Below, piece by piece: positions 28,962 through 36,637 of a stretch of 64,000 bases of DNA. Origin of the DNA: a virus. A model generated the notes under the pieces. That model was not told where the DNA came from and did no database searches. It worked only from the letters and a program-made list of their open reading frames with translations. Position numbers and translations under genes: made by a program. The DNA lies in IMG/VR virus record IMGVR_UViG_3300037882_002578, positions 62,001-126,000 of that record. One strand, written 5' to 3'. How positions within the stretch are numbered: position 1 is the first letter of the stretch; every line of letters begins with the position of its first letter.

Positions 28962-29048
28962 ATGGAAATAGAATCAAAAAATCACTATTGTGAAAGCTCA
29001 GGAGAAAAATGTAATCAACAATGTAAGTTTTGTAAAAATGAAGAGTAA
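28962..29048 (+). CDS. Possible 28-aa cysteine-rich miniprotein
   Basis: Short frame with four cysteines arranged C-x6-C-x3-C-x2-C (HYCESSGEKCNQQCKFC), which looks like a minimal zinc knuckle. Its stop overlaps the next start by 11 nt. Very short, so tentative. Confidence 0.4.
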   Translation: MEIESKNHYCESSGEKCNQQCKFCKNEE

Positions 29049-29373
29049 AGAGCAGTTAGCAAAAGAGTATATAAACCATCTTTATGGAGATGTAAAAAAA
29101 GAAGATTTGCCTATGTATGAACTTGATGTACACCAATCATTTTTGGATTTTAAATCAGGATTTAAAGTGGCTGAAGGATTGTTTAAACCAAAATGGTTAA
29201 GTGTTGAAGAGTATCTTCCAAAAAATGTAACTCCAGTACTCGTAAAAGGAAAGTGTTGTGATATATGTGAACCTAAAGTAATAGCTGAAATAGAAGATGG
29301 AGAATGGTTCTTAAGTGGACACGGAGAAAACTTAACTTTTAAACCTACGCATTGGATACAAATTCCACAATAA
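29038..29373 (+). CDS. Hypothetical protein with CDIC motif (111 aa)
   Basis: Start chosen at the ATG 29038 (MKSKEQLAKEYINHLYG). An in-frame GTG at 28990 would overlap the miniprotein more. Contains KGKCCDICEPKVIAEIEDGEW and ends with an aromatic beta strand (PTHWIQIP) like DUF551-type small phage proteins. Last gene before the bidirectional terminator. Confidence 0.6.
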   Translation: MKSKEQLAKEYINHLYGDVKKEDLPMYELDVHQSFLDFKSGFKVAEGLFKPKWLSVEEYLPKNVTPVLVKGKCCDICEPKVIAEIEDGEWFLSGHGENLTFKPTHWIQIPQ

Positions 29374-29418
29374 AAAAGAAACCCCTAAAGACTAACAATC
29401 TCTAGGGGTATTTTTTAA
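29374..29418. terminator. Bidirectional terminator between converging arms
   Basis: Stem ACCCCTA (29380-29386) with TAGGGGT (29403-29409), flanked by TAAAAAAGAA on the left and ATTTTTTAA on the right, so each strand sees a hairpin followed by a T run. The minus-strand gene 29392-29592 ends inside the loop. This marks the meeting point of the rightward and leftward halves. Confidence 0.9.
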
Positions 29419-29592
29419 GTCAATAAGTAAATCGTAACGCTCCCTTTTAAGTAATTCTCTTTCTAAGTCAGTTTCAAATTGTATAGTGTCACACACATTA
29501 CCAAACTCATCTAAATATTTCCAGGTTTTAAAATCTTTCAAAGAAATTTCATCTAAAACCTTTTCTCTGATTTGTAAATACTCTATTTCCAT
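29392..29592 (-). CDS. Small hypothetical protein (66 aa)
   Basis: Highly charged helical protein (DLERELLKRERYDLLIDL). Last gene of the long leftward operon that starts at the 34.4-kb promoter. Overlaps its upstream neighbour by 10 nt. Function unknown. Confidence 0.6.
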   Translation of the reverse strand: MEIEYLQIREKVLDEISLKDFKTWKYLDEFGNVCDTIQFETDLERELLKRERYDLLIDLKNTPRDC

Positions 29593-30104
29593 ATCATATC
29601 TAAATCTCCAAAAACATTTGAATTTTCATTCTCCCACCAAAATAGCAACATACCATCATCTTCTCTGCTAAAAACTTCAACACAGTAGTCTGCATAAAAA
29701 ATAGCGTTATCTTGGCAATACAGGCAAGCAAAGTCGTAACTAGCAGACTTATGTGCATAAAGTTCTAAATTATCATGTAAAGTTTTAAAATTACGACCTC
29801 TAAGTATTCCACTATCTATGAAAACATAGTGAGTATTCGGCTCTAAATTTTGAGCAAACTCTTTACAATAAACAGGATATATTTCTTCAAACGGAGTATT
29901 AGGATATGGCATCTCAAAGTTGGTCATTTGAAGTGGGTTGTCATAATAAGCGTGAATAACTCTCTGACTAATCATTGAAGAAAAGTCAGGACTGCAGTTA
30001 ACTATTACCGTTTTTTCTGTTACTATAGGTCGTAACATTTCTATTAGAGTTCCAATATCTTCAAACTCTTTCTCTCTTGATATTCTAAAATATTTATTTT
30101 TCAT
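29583..30104 (-). CDS. Hypothetical protein, possibly phosphoribosyltransferase-like fold
   Basis: 173 aa. A central strand-loop THYVFIDSGILRGRNFKTL resembles the hydrophobic strand, D-S-G and RG turn of a PRPP-binding loop, followed by FACLYCQDNAIFYADYCVEVF. The match is weak and activity is unproven. C-terminus is tryptophan-rich (LLFWWENENSN). Overlaps both neighbours by about 10 nt. Confidence 0.55.
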   Translation of the reverse strand: MKNKYFRISREKEFEDIGTLIEMLRPIVTEKTVIVNCSPDFSSMISQRVIHAYYDNPLQMTNFEMPYPNTPFEEIYPVYCKEFAQNLEPNTHYVFIDSGILRGRNFKTLHDNLELYAHKSASYDFACLYCQDNAIFYADYCVEVFSREDDGMLLFWWENENSNVFGDLDMIWK

Positions 30105-30345
30105 TTCTTAATAATTTTAATTCTTTTTCCGAAATACATCTTCTACACCCATCAGAGTAAACTTCGTGCCCACATTCTTCGCACAAGTCAAACCACTCAA
30201 AGTATTCAACTTCTTCTCTAGGAATTTCATAAAGATAGTTCATGTCTAGAACGTAACAATCTTTAGTTTCTTGAAAATCAGGTTCTTCTAAAGGGTCATA
30301 AGAATCCCAACTCCCGTCTTTCATTTTAAATTTTATCCCTTTCAT
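30094..30345 (-). CDS. Small zinc-ribbon protein
   Basis: 83 aa, acidic. C-terminal CEECGHEVYSDGCRRC forms a four-cysteine zinc ribbon. The N-terminal half is acidic and aromatic. Probable protein- or nucleic-acid-binding adaptor; target unknown. ATGA-type overlap with the upstream gene. Confidence 0.65.
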   Translation of the reverse strand: MKGIKFKMKDGSWDSYDPLEEPDFQETKDCYVLDMNYLYEIPREEVEYFEWFDLCEECGHEVYSDGCRRCISEKELKLLRNEK

Positions 30346-30569
30346 TTCAAATCATCTGTTAAATCATACCAACCAATAACATTTTCCATAGGGAAAGTTT
30401 CCCAATCTTGCCACTCTTTTTTAGAGGGAATATAAACTGCTTTATCGAAAAATATGTAATCCCCGACTTTGTGTTTTACTAGAAGAGCTTTAGTGCAAAT
30501 TATTTCTCTTTCATTGTAAAAAGTTAACTCACTTCTATCAGTGGGTTTTGTTGTTTTCCATTTTATCAT
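30342..30569 (-). CDS. Hypothetical protein (75 aa), DUF551-like C-terminus
   Basis: Ends ETFPMENVIGWYDLTDD, recalling the W-x-PLP ending of DUF551-type small phage proteins. Beta-rich and soluble. Overlaps both neighbours by 4 nt. Confidence 0.55.
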   Translation of the reverse strand: MIKWKTTKPTDRSELTFYNEREIICTKALLVKHKVGDYIFFDKAVYIPSKKEWQDWETFPMENVIGWYDLTDDLK

Positions 30570-30820
30570 CTTAATTTTATATCTATTAATTTAAACAATT
30601 CTTTTATATGCAGAGGTTCTAAATTTTGAGGGAAATCAAAAAACTTATCCCATTCATTATCCATAGCATTTTCTTGATGTAGGCGCAAGAAAAAATTAAA
30701 GCCATCAAATTCCAAGTAAAATATATCACTGTGGTTTTTAATTAAAAGAAGTTTACCTGTAAAGCCAAGGTTATTAAACCTTACAGACATATCTTTCCAT
30801 TGTGATTGTGTATAATTCAT
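30566..30820 (-). CDS. Hypothetical protein (84 aa)
   Basis: Starts MNYTQSQWKDMSVRF. Aromatic-rich alternating strands (FYLEFDGFNFFLRL) and a C-terminal helix. 4-nt overlap downstream; 2-nt gap to the upstream gene. Function unknown. Confidence 0.6.
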   Translation of the reverse strand: MNYTQSQWKDMSVRFNNLGFTGKLLLIKNHSDIFYLEFDGFNFFLRLHQENAMDNEWDKFFDFPQNLEPLHIKELFKLIDIKLR

Positions 30821-30822
30821 AA

Positions 30823-31077
30823 CTAATCTTTTACTTCAAAAGTTACAAAATCTACTCCAACATCTTCTAATGTGTGTTCATTTCTAATTTTCCACAAAAA
30901 GTGAGACTTAAAATTATCCTCTAAATTATCAAGAACAGTTTTAATATCTTCTTCTGATAAATGATAGTAATTACTAATATGATTTACTTTAACTTTAAAA
31001 TTTAGAGTCATATCATACTCTCTATCTACTGTGTAATGCCTATTTGCCATTTTCTTCCATAAATTTTTTAAGTTCAT
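30823..31077 (-). CDS. Hypothetical protein (84 aa)
   Basis: Starts MNLKNLWKKMANRHYTVDREY. If the start is instead the internal ATG of MANRHYT, the protein is 75 aa and overlaps the upstream gene by 11 nt instead of 38, which is more likely. Acidic C-terminal half, no cysteines. Function unknown. Confidence 0.55.
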   Translation of the reverse strand: MNLKNLWKKMANRHYTVDREYDMTLNFKVKVNHISNYYHLSEEDIKTVLDNLEDNFKSHFLWKIRNEHTLEDVGVDFVTFEVKD

Positions 31078-31225
31078 CTAAACATCCCATTTCAATACAA
31101 CTCTTCATCTCTAAAAGCCTTTTCTCTCTTCTTTCTATAGATTTTTTGATTCTTTCAGGAGATAGGTTGTTGTCTATGGTATATTCAATCATTTCTTCAT
31201 CTAGCGTTTTTAGTATCTTCTTCAT
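31040..31225 (-). CDS. Hypothetical helical protein (61 aa)
   Basis: Charged helix (PERIKKSIERREKRLLEMK) with two Cys. Its 3' end overlaps the next gene by 38 nt unless that gene uses its internal ATG. Function unknown. Confidence 0.55.
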   Translation of the reverse strand: MKKILKTLDEEMIEYTIDNNLSPERIKKSIERREKRLLEMKSCIEMGCLDELKKFMEENGK

Positions 31226-31226
31226 T

Positions 31227-31358
31227 CTAATCTTTTAAATATTTATATACTATACTTCTTAGTTTACCAGGACTAAGTTGAAATTCTTTGTGTTTATTTT
31301 TAGGAATTGCTATTAAATTATTCCAAATACCTTGTACTAATTCTTCTCTTTGTGTCAT
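31227..31358 (-). CDS. Small hypothetical protein (43 aa)
   Basis: Reads MTQREELVQGIWNNLIAI... with a basic C-terminus. It fits exactly between its neighbours (one base before 31225, seven bases after 31366). Function unknown. Confidence 0.55.
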   Translation of the reverse strand: MTQREELVQGIWNNLIAIPKNKHKEFQLSPGKLRSIVYKYLKD

Positions 31359-31365
31359 ACTTTAT

Positions 31366-31590
31366 TTAATCAGGTATTTGTAAGTATCTTACTATTTCAT
31401 TTGTTATTTCCCAGTCACTGCTATCCCACCACTCTTCAAAACTTGAACCATCCATAAATCCTTCACAATAATGAGTTAAATATCTTTTACCATCTTTATC
31501 TTCGGCAATTACTTGGTCACTATTCTTACCATCCCAATGCCCTGTTTTATAGGTTAAAGGTTTCCTATCTTTTGTGTAAATCCATTCCAT
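31366..31590 (-). CDS. DUF551-like protein
   Basis: 74 aa. Starts MEWIYTKDRKPL (W-I-x-x-x-D-R-x-P), then QVIAEDKDGKRYLTHYCEG and a late W-S-x-W, the layout of DUF551, common in phage accessory regions and of unknown function. Its ATG overlaps the stop of the upstream gene by one base. Confidence 0.65.
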   Translation of the reverse strand: MEWIYTKDRKPLTYKTGHWDGKNSDQVIAEDKDGKRYLTHYCEGFMDGSSFEEWWDSSDWEITNEIVRYLQIPD

Positions 31591-31718
31591 TATTGTTTTC
31601 TTTTAAATATTAATAAAACATATAAATATAAAAATACTCTCACTAATAATTTTGCGCCAAAAACAATTAAAAAAACAGCAATTGACTCTAAAAAATTAAA
31701 CTTCCAAATTATTTCCAT
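31590..31718 (-). CDS. Single-pass membrane miniprotein (42 aa)
   Basis: Starts MEIIWKFNF. Nearly all hydrophobic from residue 8 to 38 (AVFLIVFGAKLLVRVF, then LYLYVLLIF) with a basic KRKQ tail, so probably an inner-membrane peptide. Overlaps the downstream start by one base and the upstream gene by 10 nt. Confidence 0.55.
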   Translation of the reverse strand: MEIIWKFNFLESIAVFLIVFGAKLLVRVFLYLYVLLIFKRKQ

Positions 31719-31867
31719 TGTTCCCACTTTTTTAAAGACTCTTGTAACTCTAAAGTGATAAAATGAATAAAAATGTTTATTTCTTTGGCTTCAAGGTTAT
31801 CCATTATTTCATTCATTTTAGGGTACAACAAATTACTTATATGTTCAATTATATTTTTATTTTCCAT
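31709..31867 (-). CDS. Hypothetical helical protein (52 aa)
   Basis: Starts MENKNIIEHISNLLYPKM and ends SLKKWEQWK. Amphipathic helices. Overlaps the downstream membrane miniprotein by 10 nt, with 2 nt to the upstream gene. Function unknown. Confidence 0.55.
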   Translation of the reverse strand: MENKNIIEHISNLLYPKMNEIMDNLEAKEINIFIHFITLELQESLKKWEQWK

Positions 31868-31869
31868 AA

Positions 31870-32175
31870 CTATTTAATTTCATTTTTACTATCCAAAACT
31901 AACCAATAATCTCCATTTCCAAAATCACTTTCAACTAAAATTAAAGTTAACTCTTCTCCTCTATAAACACCTTTTACATCAGAAGAGTAAACATCGTCTG
32001 TATCTTCTAATATGTCTTCCTCAGTATCTGCCCAGTAAACAGTTTCTTCATTACAAAGTTGCCAAAAAGACTTAGCATGGGACGTATCAATTTGATAATT
32101 CTCTATATATCCTTCATAACCTACATGTTTTGCAATCTTATTGCAAACTTCATCAAACTCCAGTATTAATTTCAT
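31870..32175 (-). CDS. Acid-rich hypothetical protein (101 aa)
   Basis: Strongly acidic in the middle (ADTEEDILEDTDDVYSSD). DNA mimicry is conceivable but unproven. 4-nt overlap with the upstream gene. Confidence 0.6.
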   Translation of the reverse strand: MKLILEFDEVCNKIAKHVGYEGYIENYQIDTSHAKSFWQLCNEETVYWADTEEDILEDTDDVYSSDVKGVYRGEELTLILVESDFGNGDYWLVLDSKNEIK

Positions 32176-32435
32176 AATTTTTTAAATATTTTTGCAGGAA
32201 TAACAGCTATAATAGCATGGTCAGTATCTAAACGGTTATTTCTAAATACAAATCCCTCATCAGTTCTAGTACCATTACCAAATTGACCTTCATTTAATTC
32301 TCCATCTAACCACAAATATTTAACCGAATGGTCATAATAATTTTCTTTAGGTAGAGGCTCTAAATATTCTAAAATAGCTCCATGTTTTGAGATTAAAATA
32401 TCTCCTTGTTCGCAATTTCTTAAATCTACTTTCAT
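32172..32435 (-). CDS. Hypothetical protein (87 aa)
   Basis: Contains CEQGDILISKHGAILEYLEP and later TDEGFVFRNNR and DTDHAIIAVIP, a small beta-barrel-like pattern seen in many phage proteins of unknown function. Overlaps its downstream neighbour by 4 nt. Confidence 0.6.
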   Translation of the reverse strand: MKVDLRNCEQGDILISKHGAILEYLEPLPKENYYDHSVKYLWLDGELNEGQFGNGTRTDEGFVFRNNRLDTDHAIIAVIPAKIFKKL

Positions 32436-32441
32436 AATTTT

Positions 32442-32765
32442 CTAATATGCTGTTGTTGCTACTATTTCTATGTATTTAGCTGTTTTTAAATATTCCGCAA
32501 AAGATTCAGAAATTAAATAACCATCACAGAAGTCTTCTTCGGTTAAGTCTCCTTCATAGGTATCCCAATCAGGCTCTGATTCGTTTATATCTAAAATATA
32601 ACTATTTTCTAACTCTTTCTTAGTTAATTTTTTAATTATAGTCTCTTCAAAAGAGCTTAATCCTGTTTCACTAGAATAAAAATCTCTTGCACTTTTAATG
32701 TTAGGAGCACAAACCCAATCAGTTTCTCCTCCTTTTATGTTGTGTTCAAATTTATAAATGTTCAT
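32442..32765 (-). CDS. Hypothetical protein (107 aa)
   Basis: Acidic, with WDTYEGDLTEEDFCDGYLIS. Starts MNIYKFEHNIKGG and overlaps the upstream gene by 4 nt. Function unknown. Confidence 0.6.
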   Translation of the reverse strand: MNIYKFEHNIKGGETDWVCAPNIKSARDFYSSETGLSSFEETIIKKLTKKELENSYILDINESEPDWDTYEGDLTEEDFCDGYLISESFAEYLKTAKYIEIVATTAY

Positions 32766-33292
32766 AATCCTAATTTATTAATTGCTGTTTGAGTTAAAGT
32801 TAAATCAAATCTAGTTAAGTCTTCAACAGTTTCTATAAAATAAGAGTGTTCGGAAATCATTTCAAACGTTCCTGTTAATTTGTCAAAAACCAACATTAAA
32901 TCTTTATGTTTTAAGTAAATAAAATCATCTGCTTCACCATCAAATCTCCAACCTTCAAACAAAACTTTTTCTTTTGCTTCTTCAAATACATCTAAATAAT
33001 TTTCACCTGCTATTTCACAACGACTTCCCTCGCAAGAATCTCCAATTGAGTTTGATTTCCAATCACCTATTGGGCAATATTTACATAATTCTTCATCAAT
33101 GGGGTCTTTTAAAATATCACTATAGTCATCACAAGGCACAAACATTTCCAGTTTTGGAGATTTTTCTACTAATTTAGCATAGTTAGCCGTACTATAAATA
33201 TATCTTGCTGAGGCTTGTAAATCAGGGTTATTATCATTTTCCCAAACCCTGTAACGTTCTAGTAAAAATTTTGATGATGATATTAGTTTCAT
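32762..33292 (-). CDS. Cysteine-rich hypothetical protein (176 aa)
   Basis: Residues about 75-95 carry CKYCPIG followed by SCEGSRC, a plausible four- or five-cysteine zinc site. The rest is mixed alpha/beta with an acidic middle. Coupled to its neighbours by 4-nt overlaps. Function unknown. Confidence 0.6.
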   Translation of the reverse strand: MKLISSSKFLLERYRVWENDNNPDLQASARYIYSTANYAKLVEKSPKLEMFVPCDDYSDILKDPIDEELCKYCPIGDWKSNSIGDSCEGSRCEIAGENYLDVFEEAKEKVLFEGWRFDGEADDFIYLKHKDLMLVFDKLTGTFEMISEHSYFIETVEDLTRFDLTLTQTAINKLGL

Positions 33293-33480
33293 TTTAATAA
33301 GTTTTTAGTATTTTTAATAACTTCTTGCATTCCAGACTCTATATCTAAAGCTAACATTAAGTCTCTAATAATTTCTGTATAAACTTTTCTCTTGTCTAAG
33401 TTCATTTCTTTATTTCTTCTTTCCGAGTAATCAATAAACATCTCGGACAATAACAATCTATAATTCATAATTAAAACCAA
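33289..33480 (-). CDS. Hypothetical helical protein (63 aa)
   Basis: Starts MVLIMNYRLLLSEMF; an internal ATG (MNYRLL) is a possible alternative start that nearly removes the overlap with the upstream gene. Helical, charged. Function unknown. Confidence 0.55.
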   Translation of the reverse strand: MVLIMNYRLLLSEMFIDYSERRNKEMNLDKRKVYTEIIRDLMLALDIESGMQEVIKNTKNLLK

Positions 33481-33935
33481 TTGTCATTAGTAACTTCTGC
33501 AGGTCTAACCCCTGTCTCTATAGTCACTAAATCATTAATATGCTTTAAAACACCTTTCTTAGCATAACTCTTTTTCCAAAACAAAATATCTCTCAACTTA
33601 GAAACATTATAAGTAAAATCTTCAAACTCTATTTTATCAAAAGAAGGTTCTGGGTTTACTCTTAAATCCATTTTTACGTAAAGACCTTCCTCATTGATAA
33701 CCTTGCTTGTGCAAAAATCAAAATCATTACCTTCACTTGTCAAATCAAGTCTGTCAACTTCAAGATTTTTCACTTCATACTCGTCAATAGTTACATCTAA
33801 ATCAGATGAAATTAAATCTCTCTGTAAGTCAATACCTCTAAGCATTAAACCTAGACTGCCTCCTAAATGTGCAGTAGGATTTTGCAATTGAAAATCTCTA
33901 AACACTTGTAATTTTAAATCAATTCCTTTTTTCAT
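33471..33935 (-). CDS. Nucleotidyltransferase-fold-like protein
   Basis: 154 aa. TAHLGGSLGLMLRGIDL is followed by SSDLDVTIDEYEV, the G-G/S...D-x-D arrangement of the DNA polymerase beta-type nucleotidyltransferase fold. A later acidic strand (YVKMDLRV) could give the third carboxylate, and FWKKSYAKKGVLKHINDL fits the following helices. Ligand unknown. A second, unrelated-looking protein of this kind is at 55568-56290. Confidence 0.6.
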   Translation of the reverse strand: MKKGIDLKLQVFRDFQLQNPTAHLGGSLGLMLRGIDLQRDLISSDLDVTIDEYEVKNLEVDRLDLTSEGNDFDFCTSKVINEEGLYVKMDLRVNPEPSFDKIEFEDFTYNVSKLRDILFWKKSYAKKGVLKHINDLVTIETGVRPAEVTNDNWF

Positions 33936-33944
33936 AATTTTAAT

Positions 33945-34181
33945 TTATTTAATTGTATCTCCAACATTATACCTTTCGGAATCAAAAGTAAGAACATTTG
34001 TTTCAATTATAGTATCTCTATTTTTTAAAGCTATAAAGCAAGCATAAGGTTCTCCTGTTTTGGAAAACCAATCACTCTTTCTAGCTACAACAAAACCTTC
34101 ATACTTTTCAATAGGCTCTACTTTGCTTCCTTCAAAGCATGAAGTTAAGGCAAGAGCTGTAATAATCACTAATTTTTTCAT
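33945..34181 (-). CDS. Small phage-encoded lipoprotein
   Basis: 78 aa. Signal peptide MKKLVIITALALTSC with a lipobox (LTSC) places a lipidated Cys at residue 15, followed by a short beta-rich domain (EGFVVARKSDWFSKTGEPYA...). It is probably exported and anchored by a diacylglyceryl group. Phage lipoproteins of this size often act in superinfection exclusion by blocking a receptor, but that role is inference. It lies second in the operon from the 34.4-kb promoter, so expression is likely early. Confidence 0.7.
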   Translation of the reverse strand: MKKLVIITALALTSCFEGSKVEPIEKYEGFVVARKSDWFSKTGEPYACFIALKNRDTIIETNVLTFDSERYNVGDTIK

Positions 34182-34186
34182 AATTT

Positions 34187-34345
34187 TTAATTTATTAAAT
34201 CTAATACTATTTCTTCTTTTAACCTACCTGTACAAATAGCCAATGCTTCACTAATAGCAAAAGCATTAACACAATCTTCACTTAAAGTATCTGCATTTTT
34301 AAGATACTCTTTAGCATTGTTAATCATCATTTTGTAATATTCCAT
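34187..34345 (-). CDS. Small hypothetical helical protein (52 aa)
   Basis: First gene after the 34.4-kb promoter. Reads MEYYKMMINNAKEYLKN... with two Cys. Five nt before the lipoprotein gene. Function unknown. Confidence 0.6.
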   Translation of the reverse strand: MEYYKMMINNAKEYLKNADTLSEDCVNAFAISEALAICTGRLKEEIVLDLIN

Positions 34346-34371
34346 AATTTTTAAGTTTTATTTCTATTTTT

Positions 34372-34394
34372 CGCCGCATACGAGGCACGAGTGC
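34372..34394 (-). repeat. Inverted copy of the CACTCGTGCCTCGTAT repeat
   Basis: On the minus strand this leader carries CACTCGTGCCTCGTAT followed by GCGGCG. The same 16 bases occur in the opposite orientation at 45317-45339. It lies between the promoter and the first ATG of the operon. Confidence 0.6.
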
Positions 34395-34423
34395 TTAAAC
34401 AACTAAAACAGAAGATTATAAAG

Positions 34424-34455
34424 CAAAGATAAACATAAAAAACGGTTTAAACAAC
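34424..34455 (-). promoter_or_regulatory. Bacteroidetes-type promoter
   Basis: On the minus strand GTTG (34455-34452), 20 nt, TATCTTTG (34431-34424). No internal promoter was seen in the approximately 20 small genes down to 29392, so this one may serve all of them. Confidence 0.8.
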
Positions 34456-34485
34456 AAAAACCCTCACAAATTTTTGCAAGGGTTT
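34455..34485 (-). terminator. Rho-independent terminator
   Basis: Minus strand: AAACCCT, 14-nt loop, AGGGTTT, then TTGTTG. It ends the operon that finishes with the metallophosphoesterase gene and overlaps the next promoter. Confidence 0.75.
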
Positions 34486-34492
34486 AAAATAT

Positions 34493-35728
34493 CTAAAAAA
34501 TATGTGTAATTCTGGAGATTTGACCGTGTTCTTTTGAATGTAAAAAACCTTCGATAGCTTTTGGAGCATGTTGATACCCATTCCTTGAATGCCACCCATC
34601 TGCACTACTTGGACTCCTAAGACTTTCTACAGTTACCCCAATAAAGTCCTTAGCTGTTTTATGGTGTACATGGTGAGTGTAAATATATCTATGTTTTGTA
34701 TCACTCCAGTCTTTACTTTCTTGAGCCATGAGAAGAGGTAAATCCTGAGTTTTAGCTCCATCTCCATGAGAAGTTCCAATAAGGTTGTTGTAATACCTAA
34801 AATATTTTCTATGTCTTATATCACAATCAAAAGAAATATTTTTACAATCCTTAAAATAAGTTTGAATCACATCTGCTAGGAAAAATCCATGAGTAAAATC
34901 ATGGTTACTAGGATTAAATACAAAATGAACATCTGAAACTTGCAGTAATCTTTTTAATATATCAATATATAACTCTTTAGCGATTAGGAAGTTCGTATGC
35001 CACATCCCATCAGTATCCTGAGCAGTTCCTGATGTAGTAGTCCTTTTAGGATTGTCAATGTGAAGTATATCATTTCCACCTATAAAAAGAATTTTATCAA
35101 TAGGAAAACCTTTTGTTTTTTCAATAATACCTTCTACACCCTCTTTAACTCTTTGAACAGCTATTTGATTATTATAATCTTCTCCTGTTTCAAAGCTCTT
35201 AGAGAGTTTGCCTATGTGACAATCTGCAGGGTCTACAATTAAAAGATAACTTTCTTCGCCTATAGGTCTTTGTCTAAATATACTTGTAGGTTTATTTGGT
35301 AATTCGGATAAATCTTTAAGTAAATCCAAATAGAACTGTTCAAAACCCTCACCTTTTATAGGATTAGAAGCTATGTTATAATAAGCACCTTTAGATGTAT
35401 GGGTAACAAGTTTATAAGTTCTAACCTCTTCAAAAGGAATTTTATAATGTTCGCAATACTCTTTAATTGACATTATAGTTCCATCTGGTTTTAGAGCTGA
35501 TAACTGACTGATACTGTTATTATATTGATTAGTTTCTGTCCCCGTCACATTGTCCAAATCGTTATCCACAGTCTCTACTTTACCGCTATTAACAAGTCTA
35601 CTAAGTCTGTGCCTATACTTTTCTGAGTATTCAATACCCAACTCTGAGCAATGTACTTTACATGCTTCTGTAATGTTTTGCTCTTTTAGATAATGCTCTA
35701 GAGCTTTTTCAATTTTAAATTCTGTCAT
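34493..35728 (-). CDS. Calcineurin-like metallophosphoesterase with N-terminal helical domain
   Basis: 411 aa. The N-terminal 90 residues are helical and may bind DNA. Residues about 160-411 carry the metallophosphoesterase metal motifs in order: VDPADCHIG (D-x-H), FIGGNDILH (GND), NPSNHDF (NHD), GTSHGDG and YTHHVHH (GHxH variant). This is the fold of Mre11/SbcD-type nucleases and of phage phosphoesterases near replication genes. Whether it cuts DNA or a nucleotide cannot be told. Last gene of the operon, 5 nt after its upstream neighbour. Confidence 0.85.
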   Translation of the reverse strand: MTEFKIEKALEHYLKEQNITEACKVHCSELGIEYSEKYRHRLSRLVNSGKVETVDNDLDNVTGTETNQYNNSISQLSALKPDGTIMSIKEYCEHYKIPFEEVRTYKLVTHTSKGAYYNIASNPIKGEGFEQFYLDLLKDLSELPNKPTSIFRQRPIGEESYLLIVDPADCHIGKLSKSFETGEDYNNQIAVQRVKEGVEGIIEKTKGFPIDKILFIGGNDILHIDNPKRTTTSGTAQDTDGMWHTNFLIAKELYIDILKRLLQVSDVHFVFNPSNHDFTHGFFLADVIQTYFKDCKNISFDCDIRHRKYFRYYNNLIGTSHGDGAKTQDLPLLMAQESKDWSDTKHRYIYTHHVHHKTAKDFIGVTVESLRSPSSADGWHSRNGYQHAPKAIEGFLHSKEHGQISRITHIF

Positions 35729-35733
35729 TTACC

Positions 35734-36138
35734 TTACTTTAAGTTTTCTAATTGTTTTTTAAGTCTTTCAATATCATTTTTTAATCTTTCTTTTTCAGCT
35801 TTTTTCTCTTTTTCTTGTTTAGCTAGTTGTGTTTTAATTTCATTTTCTACCCAATCTTCCAAATCTTTTTCGCCGAAAGAAAGCAAAACAGAGGGAAAGT
35901 AAGAATAATCATCATTTGTATACGACTCGTATGGAATAGCATCATCGTTAAAAACTGTAATAATATAATCATCAATTTTAAAACTGTAGTACTCTAAGAA
36001 ACCTTCAAAAGACAAACTTACATAATTAGACCTATGACCTAAAAAATCAATGTAAATATTATCCTCTGCTAATTCATATCTTTTATCTGAAAGCGTATTA
36101 CAAATTAAGCGTACTTTTTCTAAATCTAATGTTTTCAT
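35734..36138 (-). CDS. Hypothetical protein with C-terminal coiled coil (134 aa)
   Basis: Beta-rich acidic first 100 residues, then a long charged helix (QLAKQEKEKKAEKERLKND). A copy of the TTTCGSCGAAA motif falls inside the gene at about 35870. Overlaps the upstream gene by 4 nt. Confidence 0.6.
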   Translation of the reverse strand: MKTLDLEKVRLICNTLSDKRYELAEDNIYIDFLGHRSNYVSLSFEGFLEYYSFKIDDYIITVFNDDAIPYESYTNDDYSYFPSVLLSFGEKDLEDWVENEIKTQLAKQEKEKKAEKERLKNDIERLKKQLENLK

Positions 36139-36383
36139 ATTTTGTTATCTAAGTATAATGTTGGCGGGTCAAAAGAAATAACAGCAGAGTAAATATCTTT
36201 AAACTCTTTATCTACTATAACTAATAACTCCTCTAAATGGTTAAAATCTTTCACTTCTATTTCTAAAACCTCAAAGGGAAGGTATTTGTCGCTTCCTGTA
36301 GGTACTACTTTAGCTCCTAACCTGTTAATTAAAAACTTGTCATTGTAATAGTCTGTAGCATTAAAATCTATTTGAAATTTCAT
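36135..36383 (-). CDS. Hypothetical protein (82 aa)
   Basis: Starts MKFQIDFNATDYYND. Alternating beta strands and one helix, ferredoxin-like pattern. 4-nt overlaps on both sides. Function unknown. Confidence 0.6.
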   Translation of the reverse strand: MKFQIDFNATDYYNDKFLINRLGAKVVPTGSDKYLPFEVLEIEVKDFNHLEELLVIVDKEFKDIYSAVISFDPPTLYLDNKI

Positions 36384-36637
36384 AACTTTTTCAATTTAAT
36401 ATTAATAAACTTACCCCAATATCTTTTTATAAAACTGAAATCTACTCTTTTTTCTAAAAACTCATACAATGCAGTAAATAACCAAGAAATAATAAAAAAT
36501 ATGTTAAAAAAAGGAGTTAAGAAAACCCACCAGTAATCAAGTAAATCTTTAACAGTTTTCGCTTCCTCTTCAAAAAACACCACAAGAAAAAGTAAAAGAA
36601 ATAAAGGTAACAAATACCCTAAATAAAATATCATCAT
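36380..36637 (-). CDS. Small membrane protein (85 aa)
   Basis: Two strong hydrophobic segments (LGYLLPLFLLLFLVVFF and FLTPFFNIFFIISWLFTAL) separated by an acidic loop, basic C-terminus: a two-pass inner-membrane protein. Overlaps both neighbours by 4 nt. Role unknown. Confidence 0.6.
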   Translation of the reverse strand: MMIFYLGYLLPLFLLLFLVVFFEEEAKTVKDLLDYWWVFLTPFFNIFFIISWLFTALYEFLEKRVDFSFIKRYWGKFINIKLKKL

